Shown here: one piece after another, positions 18,943 to 26,659 of the stretch
Numbering within the stretch: the first letter of the stretch is position 1
Layout: every line of letters begins with the position of its first letter
Assembly (NCBI RefSeq): GCF_006519715.1
Contig: NZ_VIDT01000001.1
Location: 1-56,899 of the forward strand
Direction of reading: 5' to 3'
Source: Ideonella azotifigens
GTDB lineage: Bacteria > Pseudomonadota > Gammaproteobacteria > Burkholderiales > Burkholderiaceae_C
Length of the DNA: 56,899 nt
Made by a program: the position numbers and the translations under genes
Notes under the pieces: model-generated
Told to the model about the DNA's origin: nothing
Seen by the model: the letters and a program-made list of their open reading frames with translations, nothing else
Database searches by the model: none

Positions 18943-19880
18943 CGCGCCGGCTCCTGCTGCCAAGAAGCCACCGCTCGCTCGGGACCCGAGAAATAGGCCT
19001 CGCACACACAGGCTCGTTCCCGGTACTCGGGCAGCGTCGCAAAGAGGCGCTGCGCGTCGGGCAGCCGGTAGTACGGGATGGCCGGCAACAGATGGTGGGT
19101 CAGGTGGTACGCATTGTTCCGCGGATGGATGAGCGCCGACCACAGTCCTGTAGCCTTGAGGTCGCGCGTGAAGCTGAAAACGCCGCCAGGCATCAGGCCA
19201 TGGTGATCGCACATCTCCCGGACGATGGTGATCAGGTGAAAAACCGTGCATCTGGCAGCCAGCCAGAGGGCAAGCATCCTGAGCACCGCACCGGCGCCGG
19301 TCACCGCAATGAGCGCTGCGACGAGCAGCGCCCACCACGCGAGGACGTACAGCCTCTCTCGGCGCGGAACGCCTTTGTCCAGCAAGTGCCCGAAAGCGGA
19401 ACCCAGCACCGCCCGCACGGACAGCGCGTTGACCGCCACCGCCGACACCCAGGATCGAGCCTTCATCGGCGGAATCGGGATCAAGTCGGGGTCGGCGCCC
19501 TTCGCCCCGAGGTCCAGATGGTGGCGGAAGTGCAAGTCTCGATAGCGCGGAAGGCTCACGAAAAGCAGAGGCGCGATCAACGCCCACGTCACCAGATCGT
19601 TCAACACCTGATCGCGCATCAGGTTACGGTGCGCAGCGTCATGCAGGATGTTGCCCAGCGCCCGCTGGCGATTGCCGAGGACCAGCAGTGCAAGCGACGA
19701 TGTCCAGGGTTCGTGCAGCGCGACAGCGAGCGCTGCACAGATCGCTGCAACATCGACAAGGATGTCCATGATCGGGCGCCAGCCCTCCAGCTTCAGCAGC
19801 GGCAAGTGGGGGCTGCCGGCGCGACGCAAGGACTGCCGGAGCAGCGCGATGTCGGACAGTACTTCCGAGCGGGTGGCCAT
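18939..19880 (-). CDS. Fatty-acid desaturase, membrane di-iron type
   Basis: 313 residues. The three histidine boxes are present: HDAAH near residue 81, HFRHH near 118 and HLTHH near 264, with paired hydrophobic spans between them. These ligate the di-iron centre that introduces a double bond or hydroxyl into an acyl chain. An extra histidine pair, REMCDHHG, precedes the third box. It is the first gene of a two-gene minus-strand operon with the symporter-like carrier. The substrate is not known; phospholipid acyl chains or a diffusible acyl signal are both possible. The promoter lies in 19881-20137. Confidence 0.85.
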   Translation of the reverse strand: MATRSEVLSDIALLRQSLRRAGSPHLPLLKLEGWRPIMDILVDVAAICAALAVALHEPWTSSLALLVLGNRQRALGNILHDAAHRNLMRDQVLNDLVTWALIAPLLFVSLPRYRDLHFRHHLDLGAKGADPDLIPIPPMKARSWVSAVAVNALSVRAVLGSAFGHLLDKGVPRRERLYVLAWWALLVAALIAVTGAGAVLRMLALWLAARCTVFHLITIVREMCDHHGLMPGGVFSFTRDLKATGLWSALIHPRNNAYHLTHHLLPAIPYYRLPDAQRLFATLPEYRERACVCEAYFSGPERAVASWQQEPAR

Positions 19881-19988
19881 GGCAGACCTCCTTGAGCGCG
19901 GCCGACGGGCGCCGTGGAAAGGGCCCGCACTCGACAGGATCGTCCCAGCCGCGACCCCAAGGTACCAAGCCGCCGCTGCCGGTGATCG

Positions 19989-20029
19989 CGGTTTAGCAAC
20001 TTTCGCTTCACGTCAAGAACGCTAAACCG
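19989..20029. promoter_or_regulatory. Inverted repeat between the desaturase and ACT-like genes
   Basis: Arms CGGTTTAGC (19989-19997) and GCTAAACCG (20021-20029) match perfectly, with a 23-base centre. It lies in the divergent promoter space, about 110 bases from either start. A GTTTAGCA copy also occurs at 20582-20589, upstream of the next operon. It is probably an operator for a dimeric regulator, possibly one of the LysR or LuxR proteins encoded nearby. Confidence 0.5.
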
Positions 20030-20137
20030 GAGCCGAGCTCATCTCCCGCCTCGCTGTCTGATTGAGGGTTCCTTCGGCGCTGGAGGATGGTCATAATCTC
20101 GGCCGTGGTGGGTCCAAGCAGGCTCGAGGAAATCACG

Positions 20138-20545
20138 ATGAACGCAGTTCGCGATCTGCACGACCTGTGCCGAGAGATGACGCCGAGCATTGCCGATGGC
20201 GTTTTCGTCTTCTGCACCTTCAGTGACTTCCGCCTCCCGCAGGGCGTCGATCCCATCTGCACATTCCGGGAAGCCGAGGGCCTCACCGCCATCATCGACA
20301 AATCGCAGGCGGAGGCAGCAAGCGTTCGCTACACCTTTCCGTGTCGCCTCATCACCCTCACCGTCCACTCATCGCTTGATGCGGTCGGCTTTCTGGCATG
20401 CATCACGGACAGGCTCGCGCAGGCAGGCATCGCCTGCAATGCCGTGGCAGCCTTCCACCACGACCACCTCTTCGTGCCGGAGGCGTGCGCTACGGAAACG
20501 ATGGAAATTCTCCGCCGGCTCTCCGCGGACGCCAGCATCTCCTGA
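20138..20545 (+). CDS. ACT-domain-like protein
   Basis: 135 residues from ATG 20138, with GAGGA upstream. The pattern LHDLCREMTPSIADGVFVFCTF, then YTFPCRLITLTVHSSLDAVG and a second half LAQAGIACNAVAAFHHDHLF, resembles the small two-part ACT proteins that bind amino acids or similar ligands. It could sense the substrate of the neighbouring carrier; that is inference. It is divergent from the desaturase. Confidence 0.7.
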   Translation: MNAVRDLHDLCREMTPSIADGVFVFCTFSDFRLPQGVDPICTFREAEGLTAIIDKSQAEAASVRYTFPCRLITLTVHSSLDAVGFLACITDRLAQAGIACNAVAAFHHDHLFVPEACATETMEILRRLSADASIS

Positions 20546-20602
20546 TTTCGATTGAGGCTCACCACGGCACGCTTGGCCGTCGTTTAGCAGAGTTGACGCT
20601 GC

Positions 20603-20614
20603 CACAAATTTGTG
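20603..20614. promoter_or_regulatory. Perfect 12-bp palindrome
   Basis: CACAAATTTGTG, 19 bases upstream of a -35-like TTGACA at 20633. It could be an operator for the regulator operon at 20744. Confidence 0.4.
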
Positions 20615-20632
20615 CAATCCGGCCCTCACGCA

Positions 20633-20662
20633 TTGACAGGCACTACAGCTGCTTTCTAGGCT
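20633..20662 (+). promoter_or_regulatory. Candidate sigma-70 promoter for the regulator operon
   Basis: TTGACA (20633-20638), 18-base spacer, TAGGCT (20657-20662). It lies about 80 bases upstream of the 20744 start. The -35 is perfect and the -10 is weak. Confidence 0.5.
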
Positions 20663-20743
20663 GCGCTCCCGGTATCACTCGGATAGTCCACCCCGTAATC
20701 GGGCGACGGATTAACAGGTACCGGATTTATTGGGAGCGCCGCC

Positions 20744-21142
20744 ATGAGCACGTCGCAGTCACGAGCCAAGAAGCATTCGACCGACAGCCCTGCTTTCGAT
20801 CGCCATCGTAATGGGCGTCGAACGCCTGCGGGACGACAGCGATTTGCATCCGATCCGTCTGTCCGCCCAGCGGTCGCATCGTTCACCCGCGATTTACGTC
20901 ATGTCCGTGCATCGTGGACCTCCAAGTACGGCTGGCTCGAACTCGTCGTGGGCGCTGATCCCGCCGGCCTGCAAGTCCAACTGAGCACCTGGCTGCACAC
21001 CGGCACGGCATTGGAGGAGTGCTTCGTCATTCACTCCTTGGCCGAGTTCGAACAGTGGCTCGTCAAGGCACCAACCAAATTCGATCATCCCATCGCGCAC
21101 GACGAGCTGCGGAGGTTTGCGCATGGCAACCTCGCTCGATGA
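20744..21142 (+). CDS. Hypothetical protein upstream of the LuxR-type regulator
   Basis: 132 residues from ATG 20744. The first 50 are basic and probably disordered (SRAKKHSTDSPAFDRHRNGR). The rest may be a small folded domain (SKYGWLELVVGADPAGLQVQ, HSLAEFEQWLVKAPTKFDHP). No family recognised. It overlaps the next gene by 20 bases, so the pair is likely co-translated and may act together in controlling transfer. Confidence 0.65.
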   Translation: MSTSQSRAKKHSTDSPAFDRHRNGRRTPAGRQRFASDPSVRPAVASFTRDLRHVRASWTSKYGWLELVVGADPAGLQVQLSTWLHTGTALEECFVIHSLAEFEQWLVKAPTKFDHPIAHDELRRFAHGNLAR

Positions 21143-21887
21143 CGCCGACCGGTGCAGCAAAGCACCGCCTTCCGCTTGCCCAAGTGCCGCATTCGAGCTT
21201 TGCGAGTTGACCAGTTCGCTGACCTTCGCCGACCTGGCGAGCGTCATCTCTGCGCTGGAGCTGGCCGCAAAGACGGGCGGTGCAAGCGCAGCGCTTTTCG
21301 TCTGGGCAATCACAGACGACGACCATGGCTGGTACCGATCCATCGCGGCCCTGGACCCGGCCTGGACCGCAAGCGCCCTGCGGCGGCTCCAGAGCAATCC
21401 ATGCAACTGGTTGGCCCATGCTGCGCGATCGAGCGAGCCCCTGCTCGTTCAGCAGTCCCTCGATGAGCGAGAGGCGGGCGACCAAGACGACAACCACTGC
21501 GCGCGTGCCAGAGCAGTCTGGCTGATTCCTGCGCCGCTTCCGCAAGGTTCCGACGCGCTCGGCCTCCTGATGCTGGCGGGCGAGGATGCGCACTGCCTCG
21601 ACGCCATCAGCCGACTGATGCCGGTCTACCGTGCGCTGGCTTTGGGTATGACGGACTGGTTCCAGCGTCGAGGGCGCGACGAACTGGTTCAACGCGCGCA
21701 CCTGACGGACCGCGACCTCGAACTGCTGCGTCGCGAGTCGCTTGGGCAGGGTTCAAAGCAAATTGCATCGGCCCTGAACACGGAGCCCAAGACCATCGAC
21801 TGCCGCTTTCATCGGCTCAACGTGCGGCTGGGCGTCGCCAGCCGCCGAGATGCGGTCTGGCTGTGCAAGCGATATGGGTTGCTCTGA
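21123..21887 (+). CDS. LuxR-type transcriptional regulator
   Basis: 254 residues from ATG 21123, with GGAGG seven bases upstream; an earlier TTG at 21117 is less likely. The C-terminus carries a LuxR helix-turn-helix: LTDRDLELLRRESLGQGSKQ, then IASALNTEPKTIDCRFHRLN and VRLGVASRRDAV. The N-terminal 170 residues look like a ligand- or partner-binding domain (LFVWAITDDDHGWYRSIAAL then DPAW), but the spacing of Trp, Tyr and Asp does not match acyl-homoserine-lactone receptors. It lies directly upstream of the conjugation operon and is the best candidate for its regulator. Confidence 0.85.
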   Translation: MATSLDDADRCSKAPPSACPSAAFELCELTSSLTFADLASVISALELAAKTGGASAALFVWAITDDDHGWYRSIAALDPAWTASALRRLQSNPCNWLAHAARSSEPLLVQQSLDEREAGDQDDNHCARARAVWLIPAPLPQGSDALGLLMLAGEDAHCLDAISRLMPVYRALALGMTDWFQRRGRDELVQRAHLTDRDLELLRRESLGQGSKQIASALNTEPKTIDCRFHRLNVRLGVASRRDAVWLCKRYGLL

Positions 21888-22024
21888 GACAAGCCTGGGG
21901 CCGGCGCGCAAGAAAGTCGCGCATTTGAAGCAGTCGTTCTCGCGGATTCGGCGCATAGAGTGAACTCAATGCAAGGCGCCGAGCTTCCCGAAGCGGCCTC
22001 GCAGCCTCTGAAGGAGCCGCGAAC

Positions 22025-22588
22025 ATGACCACTGCAATGGCCGCCAGCCTTTCCTCGCCGTCGAGCTTCCCGTTGCGCCAACGCTGGACCGCCTCGGTGC
22101 TGGCTACCGTCGCAGCCATCACCGGTGCCTTCGCAGCAGGTCCGGCCCATGCGGTCGACGGCTGCCTCGTGCTGCTCTGCTTCGCCGCGCCCAGCTGGCA
22201 CTCAATCCCGCAGTGCGTGACGCCCATCAAGCAGGTGTTGCATGACCTGGCCCGTGGCAAGCCGTTCCCGACCTGCAGCATGGCCGGTGGGGGGAATTCA
22301 GCCAACAACGCCTGGGCCAGCGCGCCGAGCTACTGCCCGCCGCAGTACACGCGGGTCTTCGAAAGCGACATCGGCCCTGTCTACACCTGCGACTACACCG
22401 GCGCGGTGTCCGTCTCGATCAATGGCGAGCCCTTCACCCGCACGTGGTGGAGCATGAGCGGCGACACCGTGACCGAATTCAGCCCGGCTGCGAAAACACA
22501 GCTCGGCACCTGGGACACACGGTTCGACGACGACTATGCAGCATGGCTTTCCTCGCTGCCGCCGCCACCAGTCGAACCAGGCAACTGA
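22025..22588 (+). CDS. TrbM/KikA-like conjugal transfer protein
   Basis: 187 residues with a signal peptide ending near GPAHA. The cysteine pattern in GCLVLLCFAAPSWHSIPQC and ARGKPFPTC matches TrbM-type periplasmic proteins found at the start of type IV secretion operons. The rest has SYCPPQYTRVFES and a Pro-rich end. It lies 10 bases upstream of virB1 and is the first gene of the transfer operon. Confidence 0.65.
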   Translation: MTTAMAASLSSPSSFPLRQRWTASVLATVAAITGAFAAGPAHAVDGCLVLLCFAAPSWHSIPQCVTPIKQVLHDLARGKPFPTCSMAGGGNSANNAWASAPSYCPPQYTRVFESDIGPVYTCDYTGAVSVSINGEPFTRTWWSMSGDTVTEFSPAAKTQLGTWDTRFDDDYAAWLSSLPPPPVEPGN

Positions 22589-22598
22589 GGCCTCAGCC

Positions 22599-23108
22599 AT
22601 GGATGCGTCCACCTTCCTCGCGCTGGCAATGACCTGTGCACCGCAGGTGCACGCCGACACCGCGCGGGCACTGGTCAGCGTCGAAAGCGCCTTCAATCCC
22701 TGGGCGATCGGCGTCGTCGGTGGTGCGCTGGTGCGCCAGCCTCGGCACCGCGCAGAAGCCCTGGCCACGGCTCGCGCGCTTCAAGCGGCAGGCTGGCGTT
22801 TCAGTGTCGGTCTCGGCCAGATCAACATCGGCAACTTCGAGCGTCTGGGCCTGACGGTCGAATCGGCCTTCGAGCCCTGCAGGAACCTGGCGACCATGCA
22901 GTCCGTGCTGGTCGAGTGCTTCGACCGCGCGCGCACACCGTCCGCGGCAACGCCGGTCGACCAAGCGGCCTTGCGACAGGCCTTGTCCTGCTACTACAGC
23001 GGCAACTTCGTCATCGGCTTTCACCACGGCTACGTGCGCAGGGTCGTGACAGCCGCGGTCACCGCCTCACGTCCCGCTTCAACCACCCAACCCAAGGAGA
23101 AGACATGA
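22599..23108 (+). CDS. virB1: VirB1-like lytic transglycosylase
   Basis: 169 residues from ATG 22599. The fold is of the SLT type: the catalytic Glu in ALVSVESAFNPWAIGVVGG, then FSVGLGQINIGNFERLG and a C-terminal LSCYYSGNFVIGF. It opens the cell wall for the secretion channel. No signal peptide is obvious at the N-terminus (MDASTFLALAMTCAPQVHAD), although VirB1 proteins are usually exported. Its stop overlaps the virB2 start. Confidence 0.9.
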   Translation: MDASTFLALAMTCAPQVHADTARALVSVESAFNPWAIGVVGGALVRQPRHRAEALATARALQAAGWRFSVGLGQINIGNFERLGLTVESAFEPCRNLATMQSVLVECFDRARTPSAATPVDQAALRQALSCYYSGNFVIGFHHGYVRRVVTAAVTASRPASTTQPKEKT

Positions 23109-23395
23109 AACCCCTCGCATTGAGCCGCCGCGCTGCACCGGTGCTGGCCGCCCTGCTGTCGCAAACAGCCTCGCAGCTGGCCTTGGCCGACGGCTTCGAC
23201 AAGATCAACACCACAGTGATGAACGTCAACGCGATCCTGGTGACGATCTCGATCGCGGTGGTGACCATTGCCATCATCTGGGCCGGCTTCAAGATGATCT
23301 TTCAGGGGGCCCGCCTGGCCGACGTGTCCAACGTGCTGATCGGCGGCACCTTCGTCGGCGGCGCGGCGGCCTTCGCCAGCTACATCGTCAGCTGA
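23105..23395 (+). CDS. virB2: VirB2-like pilin subunit
   Basis: 96 residues. A signal peptide ends near LALA, followed by a two-helix pilin: VNAILVTISIAVVTIAIIWA and VLIGGTFVGGAAAFASYIVS. This is the standard size of VirB2 prepilins, which polymerise into the conjugative pilus. It overlaps virB1 by four bases. Confidence 0.9.
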   Translation: MKPLALSRRAAPVLAALLSQTASQLALADGFDKINTTVMNVNAILVTISIAVVTIAIIWAGFKMIFQGARLADVSNVLIGGTFVGGAAAFASYIVS

Positions 23396-23413
23396 GCGAC
23401 GACGGGGCGGACC

Positions 23414-23746
23414 ATGCAAGTCGAAGCCATTTACAAGGGCGCCACGCGCCCGGCAATGAAGCTGGGCATCCCGCTGGTGCCACTGGTGGTGCTGTTTGGC
23501 TCGGGAATGCTGTTGGTCATCTGGGGCGGCATCCTGGTGAGCTGGTGGATTGCCCTCGGCGTGGTGTTCGCGTTTGTGCCTGCGCTGCTGTGGATGCGCT
23601 TCGTGACCGGCAAGGATGACCAGCGCTTTCGGCAGATGTTTGTCGCCATGAAGCTGCGCCTGCATGACCGCAACCGCCGCTTGTGGCACGCGCGCAGCTA
23701 CGCACCCACCATCTATCGGAGCAACCGTGATGCTTGGCATTTCTAA
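23414..23746 (+). CDS. virB3: VirB3-like inner-membrane protein
   Basis: 110 residues. N-terminal EAIYKGATRPAMKLGIPLVP, then two membrane helices, then FRQMFVAMKLRLHDRNRRLW at the C-terminus. VirB3 works with VirB4 in pilus assembly. Its last 17 bases overlap the virB4 start. Confidence 0.9.
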   Translation: MQVEAIYKGATRPAMKLGIPLVPLVVLFGSGMLLVIWGGILVSWWIALGVVFAFVPALLWMRFVTGKDDQRFRQMFVAMKLRLHDRNRRLWHARSYAPTIYRSNRDAWHF

Positions 23747-26222
23747 AGGCAATGCCGCCGACGCGCGGCCGGGCCGCGATGCTCGCGTGGCTTCGCGGCC
23801 TCGGTACTGGGCGCAGGCCCGCACCGAGAACCCGCTGGCCCGCTTCATCCCGTTTTCGTCGCTGCTCAGCCCGCATGACGTGATCACGCGTGGCGGCGAC
23901 TACCTGCGCGTGTGGCGCCTGGATGGCGTGGCCTTCGAGTGCGCCGATGAGCACCAGATCAGCGAGCGGCACGAGGCCTTGTGCAGCCTGCTGCGCAACC
24001 TGGCCGGTGGCCAGTGGGCGCTGTGGACGCACCGCCTGCACCGGGTCGCCAGCGACAGTCTGCAAGATCCGGCGCAGCCCGGCTTCGCCCGGGACCTGTC
24101 CATCGCCTATCAGGCCAAGCTCGGCGAGCAGCGGATGATGAGCAATGAGCTCTACCTGACGCTGGTGTACCGGCCCAATGTGTCGCGCGTGAGCCGCGCC
24201 CTGCAGTCGACGCAGCGCACGCGTGCCGCCATCGCCGAAGCGCAAAGCGAGGCCACGCGGATCATGGAGGAGCGCAGCGCGTTGGTGGGCCGGGTGCTGC
24301 GTGGCTTTGGCCCTCAGTTGCTCGGCAAGCGCGAGCACCGCGGGCGGACCTACTCCGAACTGGCCGAATTCCTCGGCTACCTGGTCAACGGGCGCTGGCG
24401 CCCGATTCCGATGACGGCGGGGCCGCTCTATCGCATGCTGCCGACCGCCCGCCTGTCCTTTGGCGGCGACAAGCTGGAACTGCGCCAGGGAAATCAGAGG
24501 CGCTATGCGGCCTTGGTGGACATCAAGGAGTACGCCGACGCGGTTGAGCCAGGCATCCTCAACGCGCTGCTCTACGAGGCCAGCGAATTCATCGAGACGC
24601 AAAGCTTCTCGATCCTGCCGCGCCGCGAGGCGATGCGCTCGCTCGAACTGCAGCGCGACCAGCTCATCGCCAGTGACGACGTCGTGGCCAGCCAGGTGGC
24701 TGAGATGGACGTGGCGCTGAACGAACTCGGCGACGGCCAGTTCTGCATGGGCGAGTACCACTACAGCCTGGTCGTGTTCGGGGAGAGCGTGGCCGATGCC
24801 GGCCGCCGGGCTTCGCAAGCCATCGGCGCAATCGGTGAAGCCTCCAGCTTGCAGATGTCGCCAGTGGACCTGGTGGCGGACGCCGCCTGGTTCGCCCAGA
24901 TGCCAGGCAACTGGCAGTGGCGGCCCAGGGATGCCAAGCTGTCCTCGCGCGCCTTTGCGGCACTCGCCAGTGCCCATAACTTCGCGCGGGGCAAGCGCGA
25001 GGGCAACCCGTGGGGCGAGGCGCTGGCCCTGTTGCGCACGCCCTCAGGCCAACCGTTCTACCTGAACCTGCACAGCAGCCCCGAAGGCGAGGACTCGGCA
25101 GACAAGAAGCTGCCCGGCAACACGCTGATCATCGGCTCCACCGGTGTGGGCAAGACGACGCTGGAGATGTTCCTGCTGACGCTCACGCGCAAATGGAACC
25201 CGGCGCCGCGGCTCGTGCTGTTCGACCTGGACCGTGGCTGCGAGATCGCGATCCGGGCCCTGGGCGGACGCTACTTCACACTCGAAGCCGGCAAGCCCAC
25301 CGGCTGCAACCCATTGCAACGCGAGCCGACACCGGCGCGCATCCAGTTCTGGGAACAGTTGATCCGCACCTGCATCGCCACGCCGAGCATGCCGCTGCTG
25401 CCGGCCGACGAACGGGCCATCGCCGATGCCGTCAAGGCCGTGGCAATGATGCCGGCGCCACTGCGCCGCTTCTCGACCGTGCGCCAGAACTTGCCGAAGG
25501 CGGGCGAGAACAGTCTGTTCGAGCGGCTCGGCCGCTGGTGCCAGGGAGGCGCGCTGGGGTGGGTGTTCGACCTGGCAGACGATCAGCTGCTCGACCTCGA
25601 CGAAGCATCGGTCATCGGCTTCGACACGACAGAGTTCCTGGACCTGCCCGAAGTTCGCACGCCGGTGATGATGTACCTGCTGCAGGTCATGGAAGAGCTC
25701 GTAAACGGTGAACGCCTGATCTACGTGATCTCCGAGTTCTGGAAGGCGCTCGACCACGAGATTTTCAGCGACTTCGCCAAGCAAAAGCAGAAGACGATCC
25801 GCAAGCAGAACGGCCTGGGCATCTTCGACACACAGAGTCCGTCCGACGTGCTGCGCCACCCCATCGGCCGCACGATGATCGAGCAGAGCGTGACCAAGAT
25901 CTTCCTCGCCAATCCGGAAGCGGTGCGCGAGGAATACATCGACGGTTTCGGCCTGACGCAGGCCGAGTTCGACATCGTGCGCAGCCTCGGCGCACAAGGC
26001 GGCCGGCGCTTCCTCGTCAAGCAGGGCCATGCCAATGCGATCTGCGAGTTGGACCTCGCGGGGCTGGAGGATTTCATCACTGTGCTCTCGGCCACCACCG
26101 ACAACGTGGCCCTGCTCGATGCGGTGCGCGGACGACACGGCAACGATCCGTTTCAATGGCTTCCCGTCCTGCTCGCCGAGGTTCACGATCGCAAGTTTCG
26201 AACCTCCAGGAGAGCCGCATGA
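23730..26222 (+). CDS. virB4: VirB4 ATPase of the conjugation machine
   Basis: 830 residues from ATG 23730. The N-terminal domain is typical (DVITRGGDYLRVWRLDGVAF). The ATPase has Walker A GSTGVGKTT (near residue 467), LFDLDRGCEI and, later, LIYVISEFWKALDHEIF, where Walker B normally reads D-E-F-W; here the Asp is Ser while the Glu is kept. The motif TQSPSD and the C-terminal VEL-like ends are present. It energises pilus assembly and substrate passage. It overlaps virB3 and the next gene. Confidence 0.95.
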   Translation: MLGISKGNAADARPGRDARVASRPRYWAQARTENPLARFIPFSSLLSPHDVITRGGDYLRVWRLDGVAFECADEHQISERHEALCSLLRNLAGGQWALWTHRLHRVASDSLQDPAQPGFARDLSIAYQAKLGEQRMMSNELYLTLVYRPNVSRVSRALQSTQRTRAAIAEAQSEATRIMEERSALVGRVLRGFGPQLLGKREHRGRTYSELAEFLGYLVNGRWRPIPMTAGPLYRMLPTARLSFGGDKLELRQGNQRRYAALVDIKEYADAVEPGILNALLYEASEFIETQSFSILPRREAMRSLELQRDQLIASDDVVASQVAEMDVALNELGDGQFCMGEYHYSLVVFGESVADAGRRASQAIGAIGEASSLQMSPVDLVADAAWFAQMPGNWQWRPRDAKLSSRAFAALASAHNFARGKREGNPWGEALALLRTPSGQPFYLNLHSSPEGEDSADKKLPGNTLIIGSTGVGKTTLEMFLLTLTRKWNPAPRLVLFDLDRGCEIAIRALGGRYFTLEAGKPTGCNPLQREPTPARIQFWEQLIRTCIATPSMPLLPADERAIADAVKAVAMMPAPLRRFSTVRQNLPKAGENSLFERLGRWCQGGALGWVFDLADDQLLDLDEASVIGFDTTEFLDLPEVRTPVMMYLLQVMEELVNGERLIYVISEFWKALDHEIFSDFAKQKQKTIRKQNGLGIFDTQSPSDVLRHPIGRTMIEQSVTKIFLANPEAVREEYIDGFGLTQAEFDIVRSLGAQGGRRFLVKQGHANAICELDLAGLEDFITVLSATTDNVALLDAVRGRHGNDPFQWLPVLLAEVHDRKFRTSRRAA

Positions 26223-26647
26223 ACGCTGTTCGTCATCTCGCCGCAGTGATCGCAATCGCACTTGCCGCCACAACGGCCAGCGCCCAGTTCGTAAAGGGCA
26301 ACGAGGCTGTCAAGTTGATGCCTGATGGGAGTAAGCGCGCTGAAACCGCCCCCCTTCCGTCAACTGGTCCGATCCGAAGCACGAAGCGCTGCAACGCCGA
26401 CGCGGGATGCAACGCAGGACCCTGGCACATGGTCGAGACCAACGATGGACTTGTGGAGTGCACCGAGGCCTATGCCCGGCCGGGCACCTGCCGCAAGTCC
26501 ACGTTCGGAACGACGAGGCACTCCCGCCTTTGGGTGGTCAAGTTCGGCAACAACTGGCTTCAATGCCAATTCCCTGACTTGGGTAGCAAGTGCGTGAACA
26601 TGTTTGCGCGGCCACCCGCCAACCTTCCGTTTGACGCCGTTCAGTAG
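26219..26647 (+). CDS. Exported Cys-rich protein in the virB5 position, unknown
   Basis: 142 residues from ATG 26219, overlapping the virB4 stop by four bases. A clear signal peptide ends at TASAQ. The mature protein has paired cysteines (RCNADAGCNAGPWHMVE, LVECTEAYARPGTC, WLQCQFPDLGSKC), which suggests two to three disulfides. I do not recognise the family. In most VirB operons this slot holds virB5, but the VirB5-like coiled-coil gene is after virB6 here. It may be a pilus-tip or periplasmic accessory. Confidence 0.7.
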   Translation: MNAVRHLAAVIAIALAATTASAQFVKGNEAVKLMPDGSKRAETAPLPSTGPIRSTKRCNADAGCNAGPWHMVETNDGLVECTEAYARPGTCRKSTFGTTRHSRLWVVKFGNNWLQCQFPDLGSKCVNMFARPPANLPFDAVQ

Positions 26648-26659
26648 GAGATCAATGCC

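Noticed and set aside
21888-22024. A sigma-70 promoter for the virB operon
   Set aside because: TTGAAG and ATAGAG elements are present but 24 bases apart, too far for a standard promoter.
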